This document shows, piece by piece, positions 26,414 through 34,652 of a stretch of DNA of 64,000 nt. Position 1 is the first letter of the stretch. The number at the start of each line of letters is the position of its first letter. Source of the stretch: JACVRW01 sp963803085 (GTDB lineage Bacteria; Actinomycetota; Thermoleophilia; Solirubrobacterales; Thermoleophilaceae). The DNA is taken from assembly GCA_963803085.1 (NCBI GenBank), contig CAWDLE010000023.1:1-64000 (forward strand), in the 5' to 3' direction. The notes beneath the pieces were generated by a model. The model was not told the origin of the DNA, searched no databases, and was given only the letters and a program-made list of their open reading frames with translations. The translations under genes and the position numbers were made by a program.

Positions 26414-27546
26414 GCGACGCGCCCGGAACGGGCGGCCCTCCGCCGCCGCACCGCTTCGGCACCGGTGAGCCGTTCTCGGTTGGGCTCGAGGAAGAGCTGC
26501 TGCTGGTGGACGCCGACACGCTCGCGCTGTCCCACGTCGCCGACACCGTGCTGCCGGGCACCGATCTTCCGCGCGAGCGGATCGACCACGAGGCGTTCCT
26601 CGCCGAGCTCGAGGTTCGCTCCGAGCCGTGCGGATCCGTGGGCGAGGCGATCGGGCAACTCGCGGAGGGGCGCGCCGCCGCGGCCGGAGCGGGCGCGACG
26701 CTGATGGCGGTAGGGCTGCACCCGAACGCCGAGCTGTTCGACGTGAAGCTGGTCCAGTCCGAGCGCTACGAGCGGGTGGAGCGCCAGATGCGGGGGCTGA
26801 TCAAGCGCACGCCTGAGTGCGCCCTGCACGTGCACGTGGGACTGCCGGACACGGACGCCGCTGTTGCCGCGATGAACGGGCTGCGCGAGCTGCTGCCCCT
26901 GCTCCACGGGCTGGGCGCGAACTCTCCGTTCTGGTTCGGGGCCGATTCCGGCATGGCGAGCTCACGCGCCGCGGTGATCCGCGCGTACCCGGGCCGCGGC
27001 ATCCCGCCGGTACTCGACTCTTGGGACGACTACCTGGCCGCACTCGACGCGGTCCGTGCCGGCGGCGGCCCGATGGACCACACGATGGTCTGGTGGGACG
27101 CGCGGCCGCAGCCACGACTGGGCACAGTCGAGCTGCGCGAGGTGGATGTGCAGACGGACCTCGAGTCGGCCGGTGCGATAGCGGCGCTGGGACGCGCGAT
27201 CGCGCGCCGCGCCGCGGAGACGCCGCCGAGCTCAACGGCGCCTGAGCAGGCGCTGCACTGGTCGAGCTTCCGCGCGGCAAGGGACGGACTCGACGCGGAG
27301 ATCTATTACGACGGCGGCCCGCAGCCGCTGCGCGAGGTGGCCGCACGCGTGGTTGCGGAGCTGGACGGCGAAGACCCCGAGCTGGAGGGCGTAAAGCGAA
27401 TCGTCCGCGACGGCAACGGGGCGGACCGGCAGCGCGCCGCACATGAGCGCGGCGGCATGCCGGGCCTGCTCCGCTACCTCGCGGACGTGACGAGGGGTCT
27501 GACGAGGGGTCTGACCCCGGAGGGGTCAGACCCTAAGCCACGTTAG
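26410..27546 (+). CDS. Carboxylate-amine ligase, GCS2/YbdK family
   Basis: ATP-dependent ligase of 378 residues related to glutamate-cysteine ligase type 2. Family signatures: VGLEEELLLVD (Mg/ATP site), AELEVRSEPC, ALHVHVGLPD, NSPFWFGADSGMASSRA and the C-terminal TVELREVDVQTD. It may make gamma-glutamyl compounds; YbdK itself has weak GCS activity. The last residues (TRGLTRGLTPEGSDPKPR) are encoded by a 12-base tandem repeat and a palindrome rather than by conserved sequence. Overlaps the convergent sigma gene by 4 bases. Confidence 0.87.
   Translation: MSDAPGTGGPPPPHRFGTGEPFSVGLEEELLLVDADTLALSHVADTVLPGTDLPRERIDHEAFLAELEVRSEPCGSVGEAIGQLAEGRAAAAGAGATLMAVGLHPNAELFDVKLVQSERYERVERQMRGLIKRTPECALHVHVGLPDTDAAVAAMNGLRELLPLLHGLGANSPFWFGADSGMASSRAAVIRAYPGRGIPPVLDSWDDYLAALDAVRAGGGPMDHTMVWWDARPQPRLGTVELREVDVQTDLESAGAIAALGRAIARRAAETPPSSTAPEQALHWSSFRAARDGLDAEIYYDGGPQPLREVAARVVAELDGEDPELEGVKRIVRDGNGADRQRAAHERGGMPGLLRYLADVTRGLTRGLTPEGSDPKPR
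27488..27533. repeat. 12-base tandem repeat plus 12-bp palindrome at the GCS2 3' end
   Basis: TGACGAGGGGTC occurs twice in tandem (27488-27499, 27500-27511), running into GGGTCTGACCCC-GGA-GGGGTCAGACCC (27507-27533), a perfect 12-bp stem. It probably terminates both convergent genes. The GGGGTCAGACCCC core is a palindrome I recall as frequent in several bacterial genomes. Confidence 0.7.
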
Positions 27547-28427
27547 GCGGCTTCGCGCAGCGCTGAGACGGCGTCGTCCTGCGCCAGCCGGCGCAGTGCG
27601 CGGTCCTCGAGCTGGCGGACTCGCTCGCTCGAGAGGCCGAGCCGGCGGCCCGTCTCACGTAGTGCCTGCGGCTGCTCGCGGTCCAGTCCGAAGCGCAGCG
27701 TGATCACGTCACGCTCTGCGTCGGGAAGCGTGTCGACGGCCTCCCGAAGGCGCTCGTCCTCGATACCGGCCACGACCTCGTCCTCGACGGACGGGCCGTC
27801 GTTGGCGATCAGGTCGCCGAGGGCGGTGTCCCCGTCCTCACCGACGCCCTGGTCGAGGCTCGTCGGGCCGCGATCGGCGCGACGTATGTCTGCCACCTCG
27901 TCGAGCGGCAGCTCGACGAACGCGGCGATCTCCTCCTCGGACGGCGAGCGCCCGAACTCGACGGCGAGCTTGCGCTCGGCGTCCTGGATCTTGCGCGCCC
28001 GCGCCACGATGTGAACCGGCAGACGCACGGTGCGGCCCGAGTTTGCGAGTCCGCGGCCGATCGCCTGGCGGATCCAGAGCGTGCCGTAGGTGGAGAACTT
28101 GAATCCCTTGCGCCAGTCGAACTTCTCGACCGCGCGGATCAGACCGAGCATGCCCTCCTGGATGAGGTCTCCGAGGGGCAGGCCCTGGCCCTGGTACTTA
28201 CGCGCGACCGAGATCACGAGACGCAGGTTGGCGTTGATCATCCGCTCCTTGGCCGCAAGATCGCCTCGCTCGATTCGCTTCGCGAGCTCGATCTCGTCTG
28301 CGGCTGTAAGCAGCGGGTGCCGGCGCGCTTCGTTGAAGAAGAGCTGGAGGGAGTCCTCGAGCTCCGCGGAAGCGTGCTGGCGCGTCTCCGGCGTTTCCGC
28401 CGGACGGATCAGCTGATCAGTGGTCGT
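27543..28427 (-). CDS. RpoD-like (group 2) sigma-70 factor with probable ACG start
   Basis: Sigma factor with regions 1.2 (SLQLFFNEARRHPLL), 2 (INANLRLVISVARKY, DLIQEGMLGLIRAVEKFD, FSTYGTLWIRQAI), 3 and 4 (LGLSSERVRQLEDRAL). The first ATG (28241) would delete region 1.2 and part of region 2. Coding continues upstream to an in-frame stop without any ATG, GTG or TTG. An AAGGAG at 28433-28438 lies five bases before ACG at 28425-28427 (reading T-T-D-Q-L-I). I therefore place the start there, giving 294 residues; a base error in an ATG is the alternative. No region 1.1. Confidence 0.85.
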   Translation of the reverse strand, partial: TTTDQLIRPAETPETRQHASAELEDSLQLFFNEARRHPLLTAADEIELAKRIERGDLAAKERMINANLRLVISVARKYQGQGLPLGDLIQEGMLGLIRAVEKFDWRKGFKFSTYGTLWIRQAIGRGLANSGRTVRLPVHIVARARKIQDAERKLAVEFGRSPSEEEIAAFVELPLDEVADIRRADRGPTSLDQGVGEDGDTALGDLIANDGPSVEDEVVAGIEDERLREAVDTLPDAERDVITLRFGLDREQPQALRETGRRLGLSSERVRQLEDRALRRLAQDDAVSALREAA

Positions 28428-28514
28428 TGCTACTCCTTCGATTTGATAGTTCGAGACTTGTCGAAAGTATAGACACTAAAAGGCTTTGGTGGTTACACGT
28501 AGAGGCCCAGCCTG

Positions 28515-28542
28515 TTGGCATACCCGTGACCGGGACTAGATA
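28515..28542 (+). promoter_or_regulatory. Sigma-70 type promoter of the baeRF operon
   Basis: TTGGCA (28515-28520), 16-base spacer, TAGATA (28537-28542). The expected start is near 28549, about 60 bases before the ATG at 28609. Confidence 0.55.
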
Positions 28543-28608
28543 ACTAGGCTCATTGTCCGGTAGAACCCGCAAGGAGAGGTAAAGCCCCCGGGTCCAAGGA
28601 GACAGGGC

Positions 28609-29739
28609 ATGCAGGTAAGCGCTCCCGGCCGCGACCAGCTCCGCCAGCTGGCCGAGTTGCGGCTTGATCGACCGGTCGTCTTGAGCCTCTACCTGAACCT
28701 GGATCCGTCGGAATTCGCGACCCCGCCGGCGCGCAAGACGGCGATTCGCTCGCTCGTGGACGAGGCCGAGCGCCGGTTGCGGGACCACGACGGTCTCTCT
28801 CACGACGACCGCATGGCCCTCCAGGCCTCGCTGGAGCGTGCCAACAGCTTCCTCGAGAACGACCTACCCGCCGATGGCGCGCACAGCCTCGCGGTTTTCG
28901 TAAGCGAGCCGGCAGATCTCTTCGAGGCGCTGAAGCTGCCCCGCAGCGTGCCCAGCCAGGTGGCAATAGGCCACTCGCCGCTCGTTGGGCCACTGGCACG
29001 GCTGGAGCGGCGCGAACGCTGGTGCGTGGCGCTCGTGAACAGGCGCGATGCGCGCATCTTCCGGGGCTCGCCCGAGAGCCTCAGGGAGATCGAGCAGATC
29101 CACGACGAGGTCTTTGGGCAGCACGACCAGGGTGGCTGGTCCCAGTCGCGCTATCAGCGCGGCATCGAGAAGGAGAAGGACGACCACCTCAAGAACACGG
29201 GCGAGGCGCTGATGCGCCACTTCAAGCAGCAGCCGTTTCAGCGCCTGATCCTGGGCGGCCCGCGCGAGGTGGTGGCTGATTTCGAGTCGAAGCTCCACCA
29301 GTACCTCCAGAAGCGGCTGGCAGGGCGCATCGAGGTGGACGTCGAGCACTCGAACGCGGACGCGGTCCTGGAGGCGGCGGGCCCGCTGATCGAGGAACTG
29401 GAGCGCGAGCGCGAGCGGTCGGCCCTCGAGCTCCTGGGCGAGCGCGGCGTTGGGGGCGTCGAGAACGTGCTCCCGCCCCTGCACGAGCGGCGCGTGGAGA
29501 CCCTGCTGCTGGACGAGCAATTCGGGGGAGTACCGGGCGTGCAGTGCCTGAAGTGCGGCTGGCTCGGGCTCGAGGGCGAGCGCTGTCCCGCCGATGGCTC
29601 CGAGCTCGTTCACCTTGACGACCTCACCGAGGCCATGATCGAGCTGTCGATGCAGCAGTCGGCGGAGCTGCTCGTGGTCCGACACGCGCGTGAGGATCTG
29701 GAGGGCCACGGCGGCGCGGCGGCGCTGCTGAGATTCTGA
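28609..29739 (+). CDS. eRF1-domain (baeRF) family protein, ribosome-associated
   Basis: 376-residue member of the bacterial archaeo-eukaryotic release-factor superfamily, related to Vms1, Pelota and the hibernation factor Balon. Residues 22-120 form the N-terminal domain. The loop GGWSQS at 175-180 followed by RYQRGIEKEKDDHLK sits where eRF1 has GGQ and Vms1 has its tRNA-cleaving motif. A zinc-ribbon-like Cys pair pattern (CLKC...CPADG) lies near 313-330. Likely acts in the ribosomal A site in hibernation, rescue or peptidyl-tRNA cleavage. ATG after AAGGAG. The A1408 methyltransferase follows two bases later. Confidence 0.8.
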   Translation: MQVSAPGRDQLRQLAELRLDRPVVLSLYLNLDPSEFATPPARKTAIRSLVDEAERRLRDHDGLSHDDRMALQASLERANSFLENDLPADGAHSLAVFVSEPADLFEALKLPRSVPSQVAIGHSPLVGPLARLERRERWCVALVNRRDARIFRGSPESLREIEQIHDEVFGQHDQGGWSQSRYQRGIEKEKDDHLKNTGEALMRHFKQQPFQRLILGGPREVVADFESKLHQYLQKRLAGRIEVDVEHSNADAVLEAAGPLIEELERERERSALELLGERGVGGVENVLPPLHERRVETLLLDEQFGGVPGVQCLKCGWLGLEGERCPADGSELVHLDDLTEAMIELSMQQSAELLVVRHAREDLEGHGGAAALLRF

Positions 29740-29741
29740 GC

Positions 29742-30395
29742 TTGCTCCGCGTCGGCCGCGGCAAGGAGTCGTTCCCGCTCGCCGACGACGAGTTCGACGC
29801 GCTGGTTGGCGAGTACGACGACGTTGTCGCCGACCTGGGCACGGGTGACGGGCGCTTCGTGCTGCGCACGGCGCGCGAGCGTCCCCGCAGTCTGGTCATC
29901 GGCATCGACCCGGTCCAGGACGCCATGGCTGACGTGGCGCGCCGGTCGTCCGCGAAACCGTCTCGCGGCGGTGTGCCCAATGCCCTCTTCTTGGTGGCCA
30001 GCGCGGAAGCCCTTCCAGCGGTTCTGCGGGGGCGCGTTTCGCTGCTCACCGTGAACTACCCGTGGGGTTCTCTGCTGCGGACGCTCGTCCAGCCCGATCC
30101 CCGAGGCCTGCGCGCCGTCGTCGATCTGCTCCGACCCGGCGGAAGCCTGATCGCGCTCCTGAACGCGAGCGTCACCGACGATCGCGACTACCGCGAGCGG
30201 CTCGGCCTGCCGCCCCTCGAAGACGCTCACATCGACGAGCGCCTCGTGCCCGGTTGGCTGGAGAGCGGGCTCGAGGCTGTGACCTGGCACCGGCTACAGC
30301 CGGACGAGGAGCCCGCGCACCACACCACCTGGGGTCGCCGGCTTGTTCGCGGTTCGAACCGCAGCACGATCGTGGTCGAGGGAACCCGGAGCTAG
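29742..30395 (+). CDS. 16S rRNA (adenine-1408-N1)-methyltransferase, KamB/NpmA family
   Basis: SAM-dependent methyltransferase of 217 residues. The SAM site is DLGTGDGRF with Asp31, then GIDPVQDAM. The family's target-base Trp residues are at the same positions as in NpmA: Trp108 in VNYPWGSLL and Trp197 in HTTWGRRL. KPSRGGVPN and AEALP also match the family. Known members methylate N1 of A1408 in the decoding site and give broad aminoglycoside resistance. Here it is chromosomal and apparently co-transcribed with the baeRF gene, so it may be an intrinsic resistance or ribosome-modification gene. TTG start, two bases after the upstream stop. Confidence 0.85.
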   Translation: MLRVGRGKESFPLADDEFDALVGEYDDVVADLGTGDGRFVLRTARERPRSLVIGIDPVQDAMADVARRSSAKPSRGGVPNALFLVASAEALPAVLRGRVSLLTVNYPWGSLLRTLVQPDPRGLRAVVDLLRPGGSLIALLNASVTDDRDYRERLGLPPLEDAHIDERLVPGWLESGLEAVTWHRLQPDEEPAHHTTWGRRLVRGSNRSTIVVEGTRS

Positions 30396-31543
30396 GAGTC
30401 CGGCGGAACGAGCTCGAGCGCGGCCGCGTAGGCCGCCTTTCGGGACATGCCGGTGGCACGTTGAAGCGCCGCCGAGACCTCGCGCGTCGATGCGCCGCGT
30501 GCCACCAGCTCGGCGGCCAGGACGGCGACGGGGCGGGGGAGGACCTCCGTGCTGTCCGGGTCCGACGCACTCGCGCCCCGGCCCGCCACGACGATCGCCT
30601 CGCGTCCACGCTGCGATGCCACGGCCGACATGGTCGGCGCCCACCACGGCGTGGTGTGCATTCTTCCCGTCCCCGGGTCGAGCACGACCACGCCGCGGGC
30701 GCTGGGGATCGCCTTCAGGATCGCGCCGATTGCTCGCGCCACGTCGGCCGACGGGACCGCCACCGCCACGCAGGTGCCCTCGGGTTCGATCGAACTCGGG
30801 CGGCGTGCCAGCGCACGCAGGCCCACGACGTTCACGCTCGAGAGGTCGACTCCGGCGACCGCGAGAGCGGACGGGAGCGGCCCGAGGTCCCGCGCGGGCA
30901 GCACGAAATGCCCTCCGCTCCATGCCGCCTGTATGAGCGAGACCGCCGCTGGGTCGCCGGCCAGGTTCGCGTCGAGGGAGATGTAGGCCGCGTCCTCCAG
31001 CGACCGGGTGGCCAGCTCCACGTCCTCAGCGCGGAGTGGCGAGCGCAATGTCAGGTCGGCCGGGCGAGTGGCCGCGCCCGGGCTGCTCCACGGCGCACCG
31101 GGGGAGACGATGAGCGCGCCTCGGCCTGGACGCTCGTCGGCTGCCGGCGACAGGGTCACCGTGACCGTGGCTCCCGCGTCCTTCAGCGCGGCGACCAGCC
31201 CGGGGTTCAGTTCCGACGCGCCCTTGTCCGCCTCGACGAGAAGAGCGTCACGCACCGGTGCCGGAGCGCGCCGGACCACGAGGCGATCACCGGCGGCAAA
31301 TGCCGGATTCGCATGCCCCCGGACGACGTCGCTCACGCCGCCGGCCTCGATTGTGAGGTCGATCCAGCCTCTGAGATCCGCGATGTCGCCGCCCTCGAGC
31401 TGCGCGCCCACCGCCACCACGCACGTTGCCCGCGGCCCGATCTCCGGCTCGGTGACCAACTCGACGGTCTTGGCGTGCGACGCGGTGATCGCGGCATGCC
31501 CGCGTCCGATGATGGCGACCCGTCCGATGGCTCGGGTGACCAT
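30392..31543 (-). CDS. DUF371 protein with RsmI-like C-terminal helix-turn-helix
   Basis: 383 residues from ATG 31543; a longer frame to 31678 is possible but adds unlike sequence. The N-terminus (RGHAAITASHAKTVELVTE, then RATCVVAVGA) resembles DUF371, a family best known from archaea. The central part is not recognised (DALLVEADKGASEL; several HFVLPARDLG-like strands). The last 40 residues (ASTREVSAALQ, TGMSRKAAYAAALEL) resemble the C-terminal HTH of RsmI, which 2'-O-methylates C1402 of 16S rRNA. Converges with the A1408 methyltransferase with a 4-base overlap. Function unknown; the domain calls are from memory. Confidence 0.65.
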   Translation of the reverse strand: MVTRAIGRVAIIGRGHAAITASHAKTVELVTEPEIGPRATCVVAVGAQLEGGDIADLRGWIDLTIEAGGVSDVVRGHANPAFAAGDRLVVRRAPAPVRDALLVEADKGASELNPGLVAALKDAGATVTVTLSPAADERPGRGALIVSPGAPWSSPGAATRPADLTLRSPLRAEDVELATRSLEDAAYISLDANLAGDPAAVSLIQAAWSGGHFVLPARDLGPLPSALAVAGVDLSSVNVVGLRALARRPSSIEPEGTCVAVAVPSADVARAIGAILKAIPSARGVVVLDPGTGRMHTTPWWAPTMSAVASQRGREAIVVAGRGASASDPDSTEVLPRPVAVLAAELVARGASTREVSAALQRATGMSRKAAYAAALELVPPDS

Positions 31544-31619
31544 ACTGCGTGTCCCCGCGCAGGTTCCAAGCGGGCGGGTCCGGGAACGGGTCAGGGGACC
31601 CCATATCGAAAGGACTGCC

Positions 31620-32051
31620 ATGTTCAAGAAGCTGCTATTCGGGGCCGCCGCGGCAGGCGCTGTCGTATGGCTCAGCAAGAACCAGGAGACCGCGAAGCGG
31701 TACGTGGATCGCTATGCCGGCCAGGCGAAGGGTGCCATCGGCAACGTGACGCCCGGTGCCGGACGCGCGCCCGCCGAGGAGCGCCTCAACGATCCGGCCC
31801 TCGCCCGCAAGGTCGAGAGCGAGGTCTTCCGCGACCAGGAGCTCCCAAAGGGCAACATCTCGGTGAATGTCGAGTACGGGGTGGTCTACCTACGCGGCGA
31901 GATTCCAGAGCGCGAGCAGATGGACGCCCTCGTGGACCGCGCTCGCCAGGTGGACGGCGTGCGTGGAGTCGAGAACCTCACGCACCTGCCAAACGAGACG
32001 GCGCCCACGAAGAACGAGGCCTCGCACGGAGCCGGTTCGCAGAGCAGCTAG
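31620..32051 (+). CDS. BON-domain protein with N-terminal membrane segment
   Basis: 143 residues from ATG 31620 (after AAAGGA); the open frame extends upstream but that part is antisense to the DUF371 gene. A hydrophobic segment at about 5-20 anchors it. The BON domain at about 62-128 (NISVNVEYGVVYLRGEIPEREQ, VDGVRGVENL) is a lipid- or envelope-binding module often found in osmotic-shock proteins. Basic linker and Ser/Gly-rich tail. Likely an envelope-stress protein. Confidence 0.82.
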   Translation: MFKKLLFGAAAAGAVVWLSKNQETAKRYVDRYAGQAKGAIGNVTPGAGRAPAEERLNDPALARKVESEVFRDQELPKGNISVNVEYGVVYLRGEIPEREQMDALVDRARQVDGVRGVENLTHLPNETAPTKNEASHGAGSQSS

Positions 32052-32082
32052 CCGCCACCCGGGCCGTAGGTAGGCTCGGGGG

Positions 32083-33072
32083 ATGCCCGGACCCGCGATT
32101 GAAACGCAGCAGCTCGTTCGCGAGTTCAAGAAGGGTCCGCGCGCGGTTGACGGGATCGACCTGCGCGTGGAGCCCGGTGAGGTCTATGGGTTCCTGGGGC
32201 CGAACGGCGCCGGCAAGTCGACGGCGGTTCACATGCTCACCACGCTGCTGCCGCCCACGTCGGGGCGCGCGTGGGTGGCCGGGCACGATGTGGTCGAGCA
32301 GGGCAGTGAGGTGCGCGCGACGATCGGGGCGGCGCTCCAGGAGGCCGCGCTCGACCCGTACCTGACGGGCCGCGAGCACATGAAGCTTCAGACCGCCCTG
32401 CACGGCATGGCGAGGGCGGAGGCGCGCGAGCGCTCCGACACGCTGCTCGAGCGGGTCGGGCTCGTCCAGGCCGCGGACCGCCGCGTGGGCGGGTACTCCG
32501 GCGGCATGAAGCGCCGGCTCGACCTCGCGCTGGCGCTCGTCCACCGTCCGCGAATCCTGTTCCTCGACGAGCCCACGACCGGCCTCGACGTGCAGAGCCG
32601 CAGCGCGCTCTGGGAGGAGGTGCAGCGCCTCGCCGGCGATCGCGGCGTGACCGTGTTCCTCACCACCCAGTACCTCGAGGAGGCCGACGTGCTTGCCGAC
32701 CGCGTGGGCATCATCGACCACGGGCACATCGTCGCTGAGGGGACGCCCGAGGCCCTCAAGGCCGAGATCGGCCGTCCCAGCGTGGAGGCGATCCCACAGG
32801 ACCCGGCCGAGCTCGACCACATGAAGGCCGTGCTCTCACGCTTCGGCGAGTCGGTGGCCGGCTCGCCGAAGGGCGCCGCGGTGCGGCTGGCCGGAGGCGA
32901 CGCCCAGCTCGCGGAGGTCGTCCGCGCGCTCGACTCCGAGAAGATCGTGATCCAGGAGCTCCAGCTGCACGCGCCCACGCTCGACGACGTGTTCCTCGCC
33001 AAGACCGGCCGCTCGCTCGAGGGTGAGGCGGACGCCGAGCCGGAGCCCGAGTCCGAGCCAGCGGCGGCGTGA
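32083..33072 (+). CDS. ABC transporter ATP-binding protein, DrrA-like
   Basis: 329-residue exporter ATPase. Walker A GPNGAGKST, signature YSGGMKRRLD, Walker B ILFLDEPTTGLD and a long C-terminal domain (from about 230) typical of DrrA/CcmA-type daunorubicin-resistance ATPases. Works with the two permeases that follow in overlapping frames. A TAGGCT hexamer at 32071-32076 lies six bases before the ATG and there is no Shine-Dalgarno between them, so a leaderless transcript is likely. Substrate unknown: a lipid or hydrophobic drug by family. Confidence 0.9.
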   Translation: MPGPAIETQQLVREFKKGPRAVDGIDLRVEPGEVYGFLGPNGAGKSTAVHMLTTLLPPTSGRAWVAGHDVVEQGSEVRATIGAALQEAALDPYLTGREHMKLQTALHGMARAEARERSDTLLERVGLVQAADRRVGGYSGGMKRRLDLALALVHRPRILFLDEPTTGLDVQSRSALWEEVQRLAGDRGVTVFLTTQYLEEADVLADRVGIIDHGHIVAEGTPEALKAEIGRPSVEAIPQDPAELDHMKAVLSRFGESVAGSPKGAAVRLAGGDAQLAEVVRALDSEKIVIQELQLHAPTLDDVFLAKTGRSLEGEADAEPEPESEPAAA

Positions 33073-33833
33073 GCCACGTCCTCCTGCTGGCGCGCCGCTC
33101 GGTGGTGCGCACGCTGCGCCAGCCGGCGATGGTGGTGCCGTCGATCTTCTTTCCGCTTCTGTTGCTCTCGATCAACAGCAGCGGACTCGAAACCGCCACC
33201 CGGCTGCCAGGCTTCCCCACCGACAGCTACTTCGAGTTCGCGCTCGCGATCCCTTTCGTGCAGGGAGCGCTGTTCTCCGCCAACAGCGCCGGCACGAACA
33301 TGGCGAACGACATCGAGAGCGGCTTCCTGAACCGGCTGTCGCTCACGCCGCTGCGGCGGGTGGCGCTGATGATGGGCCAGCTCACCGGGATTCTGGTGCT
33401 CGGCCTGATCCAGGCGCTCACGTTCCTCACCGTCGGGCTCGTGTTCGGCAACGGCCTTGCGGCTGGGCCAGCTGGAGCCGTCGTGCTGGTGGCGCTGTCG
33501 CTCACGATCTCGCTCGCCTTCGGCTGCATCGGCGCCTTCGTGGCGCTGCGGTCCGGAAACGGCGAGTCCGTTCAGGGCGTGTTCCCGCTTTTCTTCGCCG
33601 CGCTGTTCCTCTCGTCGATGGCCCTGCCGCGCAATCTCATCGAGAGCGACTGGTTCCGAACCGTCGCGGACTGGAACCCCGTCTCCTACATGCTTGAAGG
33701 AATCCGCTCCCTCGTGATTGTGGGGTGGGACGGTGAGGCGCTCGCGCTCGGGTTCGCCTGCGCCGGCGGCGTCGCGCTGATCGCGCTGGTGGGGGCGTCG
33801 TCGGCGCTCCGGACGCGGATGGTGCGCACATGA
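33069..33833 (+). CDS. ABC-2 type permease (DrrB-like), first
   Basis: 254-residue permease with about six membrane helices of the ABC-2 family; the central NSAGTNMANDIESGFLNRL segment is the usual amphipathic coupling loop. GTG start overlapping the ATPase stop (GTGA). Forms a heterodimer with the next gene product, driven by the ATPase upstream. Confidence 0.85.
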   Translation: MSHVLLLARRSVVRTLRQPAMVVPSIFFPLLLLSINSSGLETATRLPGFPTDSYFEFALAIPFVQGALFSANSAGTNMANDIESGFLNRLSLTPLRRVALMMGQLTGILVLGLIQALTFLTVGLVFGNGLAAGPAGAVVLVALSLTISLAFGCIGAFVALRSGNGESVQGVFPLFFAALFLSSMALPRNLIESDWFRTVADWNPVSYMLEGIRSLVIVGWDGEALALGFACAGGVALIALVGASSALRTRMVRT

Positions 33834-34642
33834 CATCGCTGCGCACGCGGCCACGCCGCGTGCTTGCGCAAGGCAACCCGTTCATTTCAGCCGCGCGCGC
33901 CGTGGCATGGCGCAACCTCCACAACTGGTTCACCAACCCGGCCATGATCATCCCGAGCCTGCTGTTCCCGCTCTTCTTCTTCACCGCTTTCGCCGGCGGG
34001 CTCTCGCGGGTGGACTCGGTGCCTGGCTTCGACTACCAAGCGGGCTACACGACCTTCGTGTACGGCTTCGTCTTGCTCCAGGCCGCGACCTTCGGCGGCA
34101 TCTTCACCGGCTTCTCGGTGGCGCGGGACTTCGAGTCCGGCTTTGCGCGGCGCCTGATGCTCGGCGCCACCAACCGGGGCGGGATCGTGGCCGGCTACTG
34201 GCTGTCAGCCCTCGTCCGCGCCATCTTCACGATCACTGTGATCACGCTCGTCGCATTGGCCGTGGGCCTCGAGGTACACGGCAACGGGATCGACGTGGTG
34301 GGCCTCTACACGCTTGCGCTTCTGATGAATGCGTTCGCGGTGCTGTTCGGCAGCGGTGTGGCGATGCGCCTGCGCACCATGCAGGCGGGCCCGGCGATCC
34401 AGGTGCCCGCGTTCCTGCTGCTCTTCCTGGCACCGGTCTGGGTGCCCTACAACCTGCTCACCGGTTGGGTGCAGGCCGCTGCCTCTGTGAACCCCGTGAC
34501 GCTCGTGCTGGAGTCGGGCCGCGGCTTTCTCGCGGGGGATCCGACCAAGGTCCTCCCGGCATTCGCCGTCGTGGGCCTACTGGTGGTGCTCACCATGCTC
34601 TGGGCACGCGGCGGGCTCCGGAGCGCCGAGCGGGTCGCGTAG
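33830..34642 (+). CDS. ABC-2 type permease (DrrB-like), second
   Basis: 270-residue paralogue of the preceding permease with the same layout: N-terminal helix after NLHNWFTNPAMI, loop VARDFESGFARRLMLGATN and six membrane segments. ATGA overlap with the first permease. Completion of a three-gene exporter; the heterodimeric arrangement is common in actinobacterial Drr-type systems. Confidence 0.85.
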   Translation: MTSLRTRPRRVLAQGNPFISAARAVAWRNLHNWFTNPAMIIPSLLFPLFFFTAFAGGLSRVDSVPGFDYQAGYTTFVYGFVLLQAATFGGIFTGFSVARDFESGFARRLMLGATNRGGIVAGYWLSALVRAIFTITVITLVALAVGLEVHGNGIDVVGLYTLALLMNAFAVLFGSGVAMRLRTMQAGPAIQVPAFLLLFLAPVWVPYNLLTGWVQAAASVNPVTLVLESGRGFLAGDPTKVLPAFAVVGLLVVLTMLWARGGLRSAERVA

Positions 34643-34652
34643 TCTGGCCGCT

